Source: Jaapia argillacea MUCL 33604
Lineage: Eukaryota > Basidiomycota > Agaricomycetes > Jaapiales > Jaapiaceae
Assembly: GCA_000697665.1 (NCBI GenBank)
Contig: KL197709.1
Span: 316,598-354,896, forward strand
Direction: 5' to 3'
DNA: 38,299 nucleotides
A model generated the notes under the pieces. That model was not told where the DNA came from. It saw nothing but the letters and a program-made list of their open reading frames with translations, and did no database searches. Shown in pieces: positions 10,951 to 21,944 of this stretch (positions are counted from its first letter, which is position 1; every line of letters begins with the position of its first letter). The position numbers were made by a program, and so were the translations under genes.

Positions 10951-11408
10951 GGCGGGCTTCAGAGCTACACTGGTGTGTTGACTTGAACAGGTAGCCTCGC
11001 AGTCAAACACACGTAGAATGTGTTCCTAAGTGCTACATGAATAGCTCCTTAGGGTGCTCGATAGTGAGGCATGGTTGTATGCACAACCATCCTGAGACAC
11101 GAGAGCATGTCATAGACACGCAAGAGGAATCTAAAGAAAAATATGAGCGCATATCGTGTCCTATTTCGGACGTGAGACACAGGAGGTGAGCCTTAACAGC
11201 TAACCATGAGATATCAGAAACTAGTAGTGTCGCTCGATTCACAGATCGACTGTCAGTCAAGACATCGAACGTGAAGAATAATAAGCAGATTACATTCAAG
11301 CTAAGTGTTGTATATGATACATAGGCGCGTGTGCACAGAGTTCTAATATTTCTAAGTCTGTTGGCTGATTGCAGAGGCCACCACTTCTGTACCCATTACA
11401 TAGCCCCC
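10951..11408. other. no gene recognised
   Basis: The stretch lies upstream of the gypsy-2 gag relic and downstream of the minus-strand gene at 11409-14153. The minus frame at 11033-11299 has no recognisable domain. It could include LTR or leader remnants of gypsy-2, but I found no partner copy in the window. Confidence 0.35.
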
Positions 11409-14153
11409 CTAGTCTTTGCAAGCAGTCTGAATGTCGTCCGAATAAGAGTCCCTCTCCCATTGTAAGGGGGGAAGACCACGTGAAGCAAGCAAGTCAGGAA
11501 ACTGTTGGCACAAACAGCAGCATAGAGTTTCAGTGTGCGACATGGATCCTGGGTCCAGGATGCAGTTAGGCGATTGTACGTGCTGCTTTGCCACTTTCTT
11601 CCAACTTATCCTTCCCAGGGGAATCCTAGTGCAAGCCATGATACCCTTGTAGATGTCCTGGAACCACCTCTCGCACTCTGAGTTCCAGTACCCATGCCAG
11701 TGCTCGAAGTCTTTGAAGTGCTCGAGTTGGGGCCAAAGCCAGAGGGTACTCTCTGTCAGGCCAAGCAGGAGATTCTGTTCGTCGTTCAACACGATGTAGT
11801 CAACTAGATCTGTCCCATGTTCAGCCTGAGTATAGCCCTCTCTGATCGCATAGCTGGATGGACTGGTCAGGCGGTTGGAGTACATGTCCAGTGAACCCCA
11901 CATGGTAGTTATACGCCACAGGAGTCCTCCCTCCTTCAGCACTTGGCGCATATGAGGCCGTGCAAGAAGGTTTCGAACAGCTTCCACATAGTCGGCACAC
12001 ACTTTTTTGTAGTCAGTCCCATTCTTTCTTTTCGAATGAGCAAATCCACGTCCAGGTTTAAATGTATTGGGGAGAGGGTCTCTACTGGCAGAGTTGTGTG
12101 TGGCTGGCCGCATTGGTCCCAAAGATTGTACCTGGGTAAGTGTGAACATGGGCCTGAAGTTTGCCCCTATGCAAAGTAGGTATGATGCAAAGTTCCTAGG
12201 CTCCCAATCTGGATTGGAGGTGACTAAGTGCCATAAGAGGAGCTCTGTCTGAGGGTCGCATAGGATGATCACATTCCTTAAGTCGATGTTGTGAATGGAG
12301 ATCTTGTCATGTCTCCAACCATCCATCAAAGGCAAGCACTTGAGTAATGGAGCAAAGGCTTCCTGAATAAATTCAGGAATACCCTGCAGGGAGGTCAGGA
12401 CCCTCAGGGTGAGTGCAGGGGCAGAGCTGTAGCCCTCAGACCTGGGAAGCCTTGGCGGGGGTGAGGCGCTGCGAATTCGGCTGGACAGCCTACCATGAGC
12501 AGGACGTCCAGATATGGTTCATCTGGGGGGCGAGGGCCTGTAGACACATTTGCCGTCGCTTGAATATTTGCTGTAAGTCTGAGATGTACTCGAGGACAGT
12601 CTGGGATCGATTGTGTGCTCAGGTGACCTGATCCTGGGGCGAGATGAATGTCGTTGATCAGCCGATCGAGCAGGAGATGTATAGCAAGCCGATCGAGCGA
12701 CAGAACCATAGTGAGCCTTGCTGATCTGGTCCTCCAGAGGTCTCTTCACTGGGGGGTTCTCGAACCTATCCTGTAAGGGAGTGTGTTGTCAGCCCCTAAA
12801 CAAGCTGCCTCTGCTCCTGTAGCTGCAAGATGTGCTGCAAGAGAGTGGACGTCGATTTTGTGAATGTTCTCTCGACAATGAGTATCGATCTGGGGATCGA
12901 GAGCGAAGGGAGGCCAGGGATCTTGCTAGTGAGTGACCCTGAAGGTAGGCATCTGACCTTGGAGGTGTGTGAGGAGATGTGGGACCATCTTGAGTACCTG
13001 GTGGATCCACGTGTATGGGGGAGTGTGGTCGGGGTGAGGGGCTACAGGTCCTGGGAGGTGTTTCAGGTGCTGACGACCATGATTGGGCATTGTCCATTCC
13101 TGTTGGGGACCATGACAGAGCCCTTGGTTCATCCGTAGCAGTGACAAGATCTGCTTTGATGTCCATCTCAGTTGCTAGCACGAAGAGAGGTAAATGATAC
13201 CAGCTATCAAGCAGTATCGACTGCAATGCCTCCTGTGCCTCTCTTGAGGCCTATGGGTCCCCTTCTGCAGCCAGTGCTGCATCATCCAAGTTGCAGGCAG
13301 CCTGCGCCTCCCTCTCATCATTAAGCTGGCGCTTCTCATCTCTGGAGAGCTTGGGTTGCGATGGTTGCTGAGGGGTGGGATTCTGCTTCTTGGATTTCTT
13401 TCCATAGTGGCATGCCTTTGCCTACTTGGTCTGCTTCTTGGTTTGGAGGAATTTGGTGTCCAGTTCAGTTTGGATCACCCCTGCACTCCTCACACCATTA
13501 TGTTTGGGTTCCCACTGGAGCAATGTGAGCTTCACTACTGCCGCTGCTCGTTCCTTGTTGCTCCAAACGTACGTGACCGGAACAGAGTGTTTGAGCTATT
13601 TGAGGACTGTGATAAATGGCATGTCAATCCTGAGGATGTCGATGACCACTCCTCAAACAGGAGCTTCATCCGCTAGGCCCAAGCTCAAGACGATCTTGAT
13701 GAAATCCTGTATGAGCCAATTGAGAGTTTGCCACTGTGCCAAGGAGCACAAGTGGAAGCAGACAAAGCCCAGCTTTACTAGCGCCTCGTGATGACAGTCC
13801 CACAAATGGGCCATGGCTTCCTCTGTAGAAACGTACAGACGATTGAGGAAGGCTAAGTTGGGGAGTGGGAAGTTATTGTCTAGTTTTCCAATATGAGGGA
13901 GGATCTCATATAGGAGGGTCTCAACCCTCATCACGTCGTTGTGGCAAGCGATCTTTCCTCCTGGCTTGAATTTGAATAGGGTTGCATCCTGCTCGGAGGG
14001 GCGCAGGATGTGGTCAGCTGGCTCGTGATAGCACCAGAGCCAGTCAGGGCCAAGAGATCTGTTCTTCTGAGGGATATACTGTAGCAGAATGATTTGTAGC
14101 AACAGACCTCTGTGGTGTGGCACATCAGATTTGAATACCTTGGGGCAACAGAT
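11409..14153 (-). pseudogene. large decayed gene of unknown function, divergent from the transposase locus
   Basis: Four open stretches (13653-14123, 12789-13226, 12519-12749, 11409-12335) lie in exactly one minus-strand frame, so this was one protein of about 900 residues now broken by a handful of stops. At least the stop at 13653 is TGA, which CGA would give. The N-terminal third is hydrophobic and Trp/His-rich (SLGPDWLWCYHEPADHI ... NRLYVSTEEAMAHLWDCHHE). The middle is low-complexity, with Arg/Ser/Pro repeats (SLARSLASLRSRSPDRYS). The C-terminal third is globular (DGWRHDKISIHNIDLRNVII ... ECERWFQDIYKGIM). I recall similar sequences as multicopy hypothetical proteins in Agaricomycetes but cannot name a domain. 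Its head-to-head placement with 14330 suggests a shared mobile unit. Confidence 0.6.
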
Positions 14154-14700
14154 TGATCATGACTCGTGATGGGGGACAAATTAGCAAGTGTTGGCAGCAG
14201 CAGGCAGTTGCAGGGGCCCTATTTGAGCCAAGGTGACATGAAGAAATAAGCGATAATTCAGTGGAAATTCACTGGGTTTGTTCTGAGCTGAGGAGAATTT
14301 TTACTCTCTATGTTGTTGAGAAAACCACCATGTTGTCCCAACCCCCTCCTCTTACTGGGGTTCCTCAGCCTCTCATATCCCGAATTAACCATCTTCTCCC
14401 TCTTGACCCTCCTGCCGAAGAGTCAAAGTACATTTTCGGCCTGGATGCCGATGACGAGAAGGAGGAGGGGGTTTGGTATGCATTCAATAGTGACCTTGAG
14501 AGGTGCTTTGAAACACACACCCTCGGGTCCCATGGCAGCCTTATTCAATTCCGTGAACATGGTAAACAGCTTGAGGATCTAACAAGCTTGATGAAAGTGA
14601 CAGTGAAATGGCTCAATGAGGGAGAACGTACCTTGTTCGAGAAGTGGGTCAACCAATTGATTGATGCAGCCCAGGCAGTCAGTGCCAAAATTCCTCCCAG

Positions 14701-14756
14701 GTGATTTTGTTATTGAACTTTCATTGAACACTCACACTGACCATAACACATCTCAG
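14701..14756 (+). other. predicted intron (56 bp)
   Basis: The donor is GTGATT, with a CACTGAC branch-like site and acceptor ATCTCAG. Removing it joins exon 1 to exon 2 in phase 2 and moves the reading frame exactly into the open frame of 14815-15207. Confidence 0.6.
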
Positions 14757-15282
14757 ACCAAAGCGGAAGGAAGCTGAGGAACCATCAAATGTTGTCACTT
14801 GACCCAGTAAGACTGTGAAAACGGGGGAAGAAGGTGCCGCCATTCTGGTAGACCGTAGCACTGATGGCGAGCAGACCAGGTCCGAGACCACTGTTTCCAG
14901 AGTTGCTGTGATTGTGGTTGACAGTGATGACGAGAACAATGTTGTCCCAGGCTCAGCTCATAACGGTCCTCCAAAAACCATCGGTGGTTCGTTGTCAGTC
15001 ACATCCACACCCTCTGAGACTCCGAAAGAACTCAAGCAGACTTCATTCGATAACTTCAAGTGGAAGGTCTTGTTGCGTGAGGAGAAGGAAGCCCAGAACA
15101 GGAAGGATGTTGAGCAGCTCCAAAGGAGGATGGTCAAGAAACGGGAGGAGGAGGCAGAGAGGAGAGAGATCAAGGCAGACAAGAAACGAGAGGTTGATAG
15201 GGATTAACAGAGAAGGCACAGAGAGAAGACGAAGAAGGAGAAGGTGTTGACTGGGAAGGTGGGAAAGAAAACAGCCAAGATG

Positions 15283-15335
15283 GTGAGTTGCTTAACAATG
15301 ATGCAGCCACGACATGGCTAACCTTGATGCTGTAG
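15283..15335 (+). other. predicted intron (53 bp)
   Basis: It has the donor GTGAGT, a perfect GCTAAC branch site near 15318 and acceptor CTGTAG. It lies after codon ATG in phase 0 and links the coiled-coil exon to the Cys/Trp-rich exon. Confidence 0.65.
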
Positions 15336-15510
15336 CAACTCCTCAGCCATGATCCTGGTGCTGTTGAGCTTCCCGATCTTGCAAAAATATCACGACCTGC
15401 TGGATCCTGCTGGAAGACAAAGCAGAATGGGAAGAGAGGTGGTGCCATCCAGCTTAAGCATCGATGTATGAATTGGTATCACCCCTTCCTCTGGCAGGAC
15501 CCTGGATTAT

Positions 15511-16715
15511 AGACAGTTGGGTGGGATAGGTGTCCTGGTGGTGATCTCAGTGAAAATGGGCCAAGGTCGGGTATCATCCAAGTATCAACATTCAGATTCG
15601 ATGGAGATGTTGGATACCTGGTCTCTGTATATGGTCTGGAAGTGTTGGAAGGTCGGGTACAGATCCCGGTGCTTGTAGCACATGTATCATTGTTGAGATC
15701 TTGATATGTTCAGACTTCCATGTCAGGTCAGGTCAATCCAAACAAAGACTAACAACTCAATGTTTCGATGTGGTGATTGCATCGTTGACACCTGTGCGTT
15801 GCTTCCCCTCCGCTGTCTTGTTGTCATTGGATATCGTCGATCCAGATGTTTGCCCACAATGCACCATGTTCCACTCTTAACAGGGCATGAAGCAATGCCC
15901 CTTGTTGTCGAAAGAGCTCCATTCACAAGTCCCCAACCATGATGAATACCATGAGCTGTCGCACACAACAAGATGACACTTATTTCTCAGTGGGTAATCT
16001 TGTTCCTACTAACAGTTGCTGGGAATCAAGATTCGCAATGTCAGATTGACGGGACGGAGTACACTGGGATCGGTGAGCTCAATAAATTATCTAGGACCCT
16101 TCGATTCATGCTGACATGCAACCCAAAGCTTTTAAAGGTGAGGGGGTAAATCCCTTGAATTCCAAGCTCTTTGCCACATTCACCAACTCCCCTCAATGTC
16201 CTGAAAAACCCCCTTGGTGAGGAAGGTATCACTCAGACCCACTCGTACTGATGTGACCTTTCTGCTCTCGTCTGTTCGATGGTGCTTTTACTCAACCGTG
16301 GTGCTCGTTTTGCTTTGTATTGTTGCTTTGTTGCATTGGCTTGCAGTCTTCCAGACTGTCTCTATTTCTTCTCAACTGAGGATCAATGATTTTGCATTCA
16401 TGATTGTCTGGATGTTCTCGCTTGTCTTTGGAACCCTGAGTCTTGCATGGGGTAGGTTTGCACTCAAATCAATCTTTTTAAACTGAACTGACCCCTTCAA
16501 AAGCTCGGTTTTGTTCACTGGACCTGCAATCAGTCAGAAACTCGATTTGGTCTACCCGCCGACAACGCTCCCATCCATTCAGTGTTTCATCTCGCCGATA
16601 CATTACACTCCTCAGACAGAACTCGACTTACTTTACAGTTCATATCCAAGGTCTACCCAATCAATCACATGAACTTTGTGTTTGTGAGTAGATCACTTAT
16701 TTTTGATGGCCTCTC
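15511..16715 (+). other. decayed middle of the transposon locus, with one likely exon at 16016-16137
   Basis: No long frame is convincing here. An open piece at 16016-16137 (CQIDGTEYTGIGELNKLSRT ... NPKLLK) is bounded by an acceptor with a CTAAC site (CCTACTAACAG, ending 16015) and a donor (GTGAGG, from 16138), so it looks like an exon. The frame at 15336-15690 stays fairly open past one TAG. The hydrophobic plus frame at 16214-16486 is not supported as a gene. The stretch probably held middle exons of the gene that ends at 21760. Confidence 0.4.
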
Positions 16716-17013
16716 TTGTTAAGGGCAGTTTCATCAGTAATCAGCAATGAGACACTTGTCTCTGGACTTCGATGTGATATCTCCCGTCAAACAGGCCTAC
16801 CAAGCCACCTTCACTATTCTTTGTACTTAGATTCTTATCCCTTGCCCCTTCCTGACAGTGCAAATCTCGCCAGTTGGGGAGTTGGCTTGTTTTCTGCCTT
16901 GCATGTTCATGTACCCATCCTTGGAGGTTCGGGGGCTATCAACCAAAATTCCGATCTCAGTACAGCAGAGAATCGAAAGCAGGATTGAAGTAACTCTGAT
17001 GCTAATGATGACG

Positions 17014-17078
17014 GTATATCTTTTCACTGTTCCAACCTCTTGTTCTTCACTGCTAATAGTTCCAACCCCCTTGCTTAG
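17014..17078 (+). other. predicted intron (65 bp)
   Basis: It has donor GTATAT, branch-like TGCTAAT and acceptor TTGCTTAG. The split codon G|AT joins the frame of 16716 to the frame that continues QECYSLSSSVKG. Confidence 0.55.
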
Positions 17079-17183
17079 ATCAAGAATGTTATTCATTATC
17101 CTCCTCAGTCAAGGGAAAGAGCAAATCCGAGCCTTCTCCACATAGCCTGAAGGCAAAAAAGCAGAAAACCATATTTGAAACAG

Positions 17184-17240
17184 GTGTGTCTTGTTCCTTG
17201 TGTTTCTTGGAATGTAGCTGACCAACTGTTCGAGAACTAG
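17184..17240 (+). other. predicted intron (57 bp)
   Basis: It has donor GTGTGT, branch-like AGCTGACC and acceptor GAACTAG. The split codon G|GC joins the Lys-rich linker (KAKKQKTIFET) to the protease exon. Confidence 0.55.
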
Positions 17241-18538
17241 GCCCAGCAAGTAGTGGTTTGTCTTCTGCAATACCCGAAACTGCCACCTACAAACCAGAAA
17301 CAATCTTCATTGAGGATCATGAGCGAACCTCAGTCCATGATTCACCTACTCCATTTGAATCTTCGCGTTGGATAAAACAGGGGAAACAGTACAAGGATGT
17401 CCCAATGACTGTCTCTTTGGAGCTGTGTCGCCGTGTTCGTGTTCCACCCCCCGCGACCATACTCCTTCCACTGGGCAACATGCCCATCCTCAATCTTCTT
17501 GATTTCACCCTTCCTCGTGTCCTGGGTTCCTTTCAGCTCATCCCACCCATGAGTTGTTTCTCTTCAGATGCTCCCAATACTGGTTTTGAGAGCATAATGA
17601 CCCAGCCAATCCCTTCTTGGGAATTCGTGGAGCAACTATGAGCCTCGGCCGGCCAGGCCATGTTGGATGGGATGTTATCCATCTGTAGTTGGCAAGATAA
17701 ATCGTCACCCCTCTGCCTTCCATTCAGTGTGATGTCATTTTGGTTGACACTCCACATCGCAATATCTGCTCAAGATGATTGGGCTCGGACAGTGAAGTGG
17801 CTTGCATCGTTTGGTATTCCATCGCTGGACCTTGCTAAAGCATGTGCACATTCTCATTATTTGCTTTCCATCATTCCATGGAACCAGTGGATTCCATCAT
17901 ATGGTCACGTTGGAGAGTTTGCCCAAATGCTGCAAAACAGGTTTCTCAGCGATACCATCATCAATGCAATGATTCATAGAGTCAACTCTTGTTTGTTGCT
18001 CTCTCCATCCCCTCCAGCCATCTTCATCACTAGTCTCCAGCTTTCGACATACCTTGTTGGTAACACCTCTCTCACAAAGAAATCTCCTCTGACTCATCCG
18101 CCATACAATACACAATCAGCTGGTTATCTCCAAGATATGGGCAAGCAGGTGAAGGAGAGCACTTGTATCCAGCTTCCCTCCCCCTTCTATAGCCCGCCAT
18201 ATCATTGGGCTGTAATCTCCATCAACATTCTGCTTTGCACCATCCATTGTGGTGACTCCATTGGCCAAAATTGTCCCAAGGTTCTCGTAACAGCACTCGC
18301 AACCTGGCTTCGACACCATTTTGGTGGTCGGCCATTCACTTTCTCCAACAACCTTTGGTGTGCCAGGCAAGACGATGATAGTGTCTCCTGCGGCATTATC
18401 GCGATTAATACAGTCAAGCACCATGCCTTTGGAGAACCATTGTGGTCCAAGACAAACTGGGAGTTACTGCGAATCGAAGAATTCAATAGTATTCTTGGTG
18501 ACTTTGTAGATTCGTTTGATCCTGAGACTGTACCTCCA

Positions 18539-18600
18539 GTAAGTATGCTATCCATAACTTGGGATTTGATTGGACTGACAATGGATTCTGTTGTGGTCAG
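18539..18600 (+). other. predicted intron joining protease to transposase (62 bp)
   Basis: It has donor GTAAGT, branch-like GGACTGAC and acceptor TGGTCAG. It is phase 0: the protease frame ends at codon CCA (18536-18538) and the Ser/Pro-rich linker starts with AAT at 18601. It is the main evidence that protease and transposase were one polypeptide. If it was not spliced, the protease would end at 18706. Confidence 0.75.
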
Positions 18601-18645
18601 AATACTCCAGCATCGACATTTCCAACTGCTTCAGCCTCGGAGTCG

Positions 18646-18940
18646 ACAATGCTATCACCGCCGACATCACCTTCACTCTCCAAGCCTTCTGATGTTGCCT
18701 TGTTGATATCTCCAGTCCATCTGCAGGATAGCAAAAGTACTCGATCAGCTACACCTCCAGCTGCCTCTTCCTCCACAACGCCGTCACCATTGGCATCACC
18801 TTTACTCTCCAAGCTGTCAGATATTGGCTTGTTGATATCTATCGTACATCTATGTGATAACAAAAGTACTCAAGCTTCATCTCTCACTGCTTCTCCCTCT
18901 ACAATGCCATCACCATTGGCATCACCTTCACCCCCCACCA
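18646..18940 (+). repeat. 43-residue tandem repeat in the protease-transposase linker
   Basis: Copies start near 18646, 18775 and 18901 (129 and 126 bp apart). Each encodes a variant of T-x-PSPLASP-x-LSK followed by SDxxLLISxVHL; the third copy is partial. It is a flexible Ser/Thr/Pro-rich spacer that has expanded by in-frame duplication. Confidence 0.8.
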
Positions 18941-19860
18941 TTCTTGATCCAGTGCTACCGCCATCTAAACAGGTCGGCACTAAGAAATCTCGAACGCTAA
19001 CCAAATCTATGGATTTTGGCCCAGTTGGAATTAGTTGCTCTGCAGTGGCAGCCAAAGTATTGATGGCCAAAGTGGCAGCGGGAACACACATCATCGACAA
19101 GGAGAAATGGGATCAATATGTGGAGAAGATCTTGGCAATGGACCCAGATGCCGAGGTTGAGTTGGATGAGCCACTCCTCATCTGTCATTCTGTTTGCAGG
19201 AAGGACTTCAAACAATGGCCACTTTATGATATGGGCAATTTCAAGAAGCATCTTGAGAAGTGTAGGCGATCCACCCAACCAGCTGGGGGGACCCATACAT
19301 TATCATTCCTCTTCAAATCTCTTAGTCACTGACAATCTTCTTCCTCGTTAACCCCCCTTTTGATTGCCCGTGCTGCTCGCCCAACAATCCTCCCTCCTGA
19401 CCAATATTGGCCCTGCCCTGGCTTGGCCGAGAAGAATAATGCCCAAATTCCAATTTATCTCTCACGCACTCAAGTCTCCAGTGCAGGGGGGAAGTCTACT
19501 CTGTTCATAGCCAAGGAATTTTACCCAGAGATTACAAAGCTTCGGCACCTCTCTGATGACCAACGAGAGGTTGTTGATCTGGCACAAAAACATAGCCACA
19601 TCTGGCGGAACGACCACATTCGCCAATGTGTCTTTTCTGTTCATTGTTCAGAACAGGTTCATCAAGCCCCACAAGACTTGGACGCAAAGCTGTGCACCCC
19701 ATGTTTCGCCCTTTTGAAGATGTCAAAGTTCAAAAATGTGTTGAATCGGAAGGAACACACCTTGAAGAACAAACTCTTCACACCTGACAAGTATCTTGTT
19801 AATCTGGAGATTTCTAAAGTAATGGCAAAGAATCCTGCTCTCCAGGGCATCCTTGAATCA

Positions 19861-19912
19861 GTGAGTACAAAGTATCAGTCACGTTTAGCTTGTGTTGTTA
19901 ACCCCCATTCAG
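19861..19912 (+). other. predicted intron in transposase (52 bp)
   Basis: It has donor GTGAGT, branch-like GTTAAC and acceptor CATTCAG. It is phase 0, between codon TCA and GAC. It brings the frame of 19360-19860 into the long frame that ends at 21760. Confidence 0.75.
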
Positions 19913-21760
19913 GACAAGCCCTTCCTAGCCACGTTCATTGGGCAGCTCCTTGCTGGAAAGTTTGATAAGACTCCAGTCTTTACAGAACTCCTCCAAGTTA
20001 TGGCAGATGTTACCAATCGAGAAGACCATGGAGTTGGGCTTCAGAACATGCAGTATCCAACCAGTTATGACCAGTGGGCGCAGACAATGCAGATCATTGC
20101 ACCCCGAGCGTACTGTCAGTTCAAGCACGTCTTTCCCTCATGTAGCAAGCGAAGTCATCGTGGACGCCGATCGACTGCACCTAAATTTCAACAAGGAATC
20201 CACATTTGCATCGACAAGCGACTCTCCAAATACTGCTCCAATTACAACTATCCCCCCGACGCGCCACTTGCTCAGGGTGTCGATGATACCAAACTCCATC
20301 GTGCCTTCCGCCTGTCATACGTTGCTGAGAAGGGCAAGTGGTTCATCTATGGGTCAATTGGGCAGCCCCTCGAAGTTGCCAACCCTGAGGCGTTACAGGA
20401 TCAACTTGATGCTGCAGAGTCCCTGAAAGCAGACAAGGTTCGATTATGGATCATACAAATTCCCCTCCCATATGTCCCACCTCTTGTCCTCGCTGTTGAA
20501 CCAGTAGGCGCAAAAACCAATGCGGTGCAGCTAGCTTCATTTGAAACAAAACTCCTCTCCTACATCATTCCCAAATTCACAATCATCTCTATTGCCTCTG
20601 ATGGTGCTGCTCCAGAGCGAGATGCCCACAGGCTTCTTGCCACAAACAATCCATCTGTTCAGTACCGAATTCCATATCCTGGAGGGGGGAAACCTCCTTT
20701 GATTTTCTCCATGATCAACCTTGACAGTGCTGTTCTTACCATCATCCAAGATCCCAGCCACTGTCTGAAGACCTTGCACAACAATCTGTTCTCTGGGGCT
20801 TGGTTGCTCATCCTGGGTCAGCACCCAATCTACTATGAGCAAGTGCAAAACATAGCGTTTGATGAGGTGGGACCTCTCTACCGCTGTGATGTTGAGAAAT
20901 TGGACTGTCAGGATGACCGTGCTGCTTCACGACTATTCTCCGCAGCAGCGTTGAAATATTTGGTTGAATCGTATCCAGATAATCTGGGGCTGGCAATCTA
21001 CCTATTTGTCTTTGGTGATATGGTAGATGCCTACCAGAACCGAGCGATCTCCCACCTCGAATGTGTGAAGATGGTCCTATGAGCCAAGTTCTTCAAGGAC
21101 ATCTGGAAGACCTTTCTCCAAGAAGCCGGATATCCCAAGGCTCGATATTATATCTCCCAAGAAGCTGATGACATTAGTGATATCCTCATCAATGGTTATA
21201 TATCACTGGTTATCATTCACCAGGATCATTTAGAACGACCTCACGCATTCCCCCTTCTTCCTTGGCTTCATGGCACATCTCTGAATGAGCATGTATTTGG
21301 GGTGTGGTGCTCCATTCTCAAAGATCCTACAATGCTCGATGTCCTTCACCTCATCCCAAAAACCAATGCGATGCTTCAGTCAGCATGCCAAGTTCGATAC
21401 TCATCAAAGGCTGATTTCAAGAAGACGGCATCTGGCTACTTCAGTGGCGAAGGGGCAAACCTCCATGTTCTGGCTGAGTACCCATCCGACTCTGAGATTG
21501 CTAATGCTGCAAATACAGCTCTTGAGGAGGCAATGACACTATGGGATCTTCTTGGATATGATCCCTCTATTTCCAGCCCTTCGCTGCTACCTCCGCAACT
21601 AACCATTGACTCCTCGGTGACCGAAGATACTTTGGATCAGGAAACCCACGACAACAACAACGATACAGAGTCCATATCCGACACAGATGAACTACTATCC
21701 CCCAATGCCGATCTTCAAGCAGCTCTTGACGAGAGTCAACATGTTGAGGGGTCCTGGTAA

Positions 21761-21944
21761 ACTCTAGTACAATACTGTGGTAGTTGACCACAGACCTTGG
21801 TGTATAAGTCCTGGTGAATAGTACCAGACTTGCTTTGTACAAAATGCACTGGTGTTTCTGTAGAACAGAATCTGATAAAACCAGATGTGTTTTTTGTACA
21901 ATCTATGTTTTGTATTACAGTATGTTATTAGGATAGGGTGGGGG
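21761..21944 (+). repeat. 3' flank / terminal region of the transposon locus
   Basis: This AT-rich stretch has TTGTACAA at 21835 and 21894 and the ACCTTGGTGTA motif near 21794, both shared with 6373-6740. It ends in GATAGGGTGGGGG, directly against the terminus of X copy 2. The 8 bp GGGTGGGG (21937-21944) should be the target duplication of X copy 1 if the inversion model is right. Confidence 0.45.

Larger units (their letters stand above)
14330..15510 (+). pseudogene. 5' exons of the transposon locus: coiled-coil ORF with SUMO-interaction-like motif
   Basis: I take the ATG at 14330 (MLSQPPPLTGVPQPLIS); the frame is open further upstream, but that stretch reads as leader. Exon 1 runs to 14700, exon 2 from 14757 to 15282 and exon 3 from 15336, each joined in frame by a good intron. 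Exon 1 codes for an acidic, probably helical domain. Exon 2 has VAVIVVDSDDEN at about 14902-14937, a hydrophobic core followed by acidic residues and Ser, as in SUMO-interaction motifs. A long charged coiled coil follows (REEKEAQNRKDVEQLQRRMV). Exon 3 has a Cys/His/Trp-rich piece (AGSCWKTKQNGKRGG ... HRCMNWYHPFLW) that may bind zinc or DNA. Premature stops are TGA at about 14809 and TAA at about 15205. It may be the start of the gene that ends at 21760. Confidence 0.55.
16716..18538 (+). pseudogene. Ulp1-like cysteine protease part (C48 family) of transposon gene
   Basis: Exons 16716-17013, 17079-17183 and 17241-18538 join in frame. The last carries the Ulp1/SENP fold core: catalytic His in PPYHWAVISINI (codon 18203), Asp in IHCGDSIG (18254), oxyanion Gln in ARQDDDS (18368) and Cys in VSCGII (18389). 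All four are present in the order and context of C48 peptidases, which cut SUMO or ubiquitin-like modifiers from proteins. The upstream exons are Ser/Lys-rich and look like linker. Premature TGA codons occur at 16986 and 17639, both explicable as CGA. The 5' start is not found, because the frame runs up to a decayed region. Ulp1-like proteases are known inside DNA transposons, for example the plant Kaonashi Mu-like elements. A host SENP is unlikely given the in-frame link to a transposase. Confidence 0.78.
18601..21760 (+). pseudogene. zinc-finger / DDE-type transposase part of the same gene
   Basis: Exons 18601-19860 and 19913-21760 join in frame. After a repeat-bearing Ser/Pro linker comes a Cys/His cluster (LICHSVCRK ... 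NFKKHLEKC, about 19175-19265) and a second one (CVFSVHCSEQ ... LCTPCFALL, about 19627-19720). The core has hydrophobic strands followed by IISIASDGAAPERDAH near 20580-20630. Then come DPSHCLKTLHNNLFSGA (about 20750-20800) and SLNEHVFGVW (about 21280-21310). The spacing of these Asp/Asp/Glu-bearing motifs recalls RNase H-fold transposases, and the DPSHxLK motif recalls P-element/THAP9-like and KDZ-like families. I do not assign a superfamily. The acidic tail ends with TAA at 21758. Premature TGA codons at 19330 and 21080 are the only breaks, so it is a young relic. Confidence 0.72.

Noticed and set aside
16214-16486. Possible membrane protein
   Set aside because: The hydrophobic frame is short and shows no family features. 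It lies inside a decayed multi-exon region, and a C/T-rich strand gives such peptides by chance.
17241-18538. Host SENP/Ulp1 gene
   Set aside because: It lacks host context, is spliced in frame into a transposase and carries premature stops.
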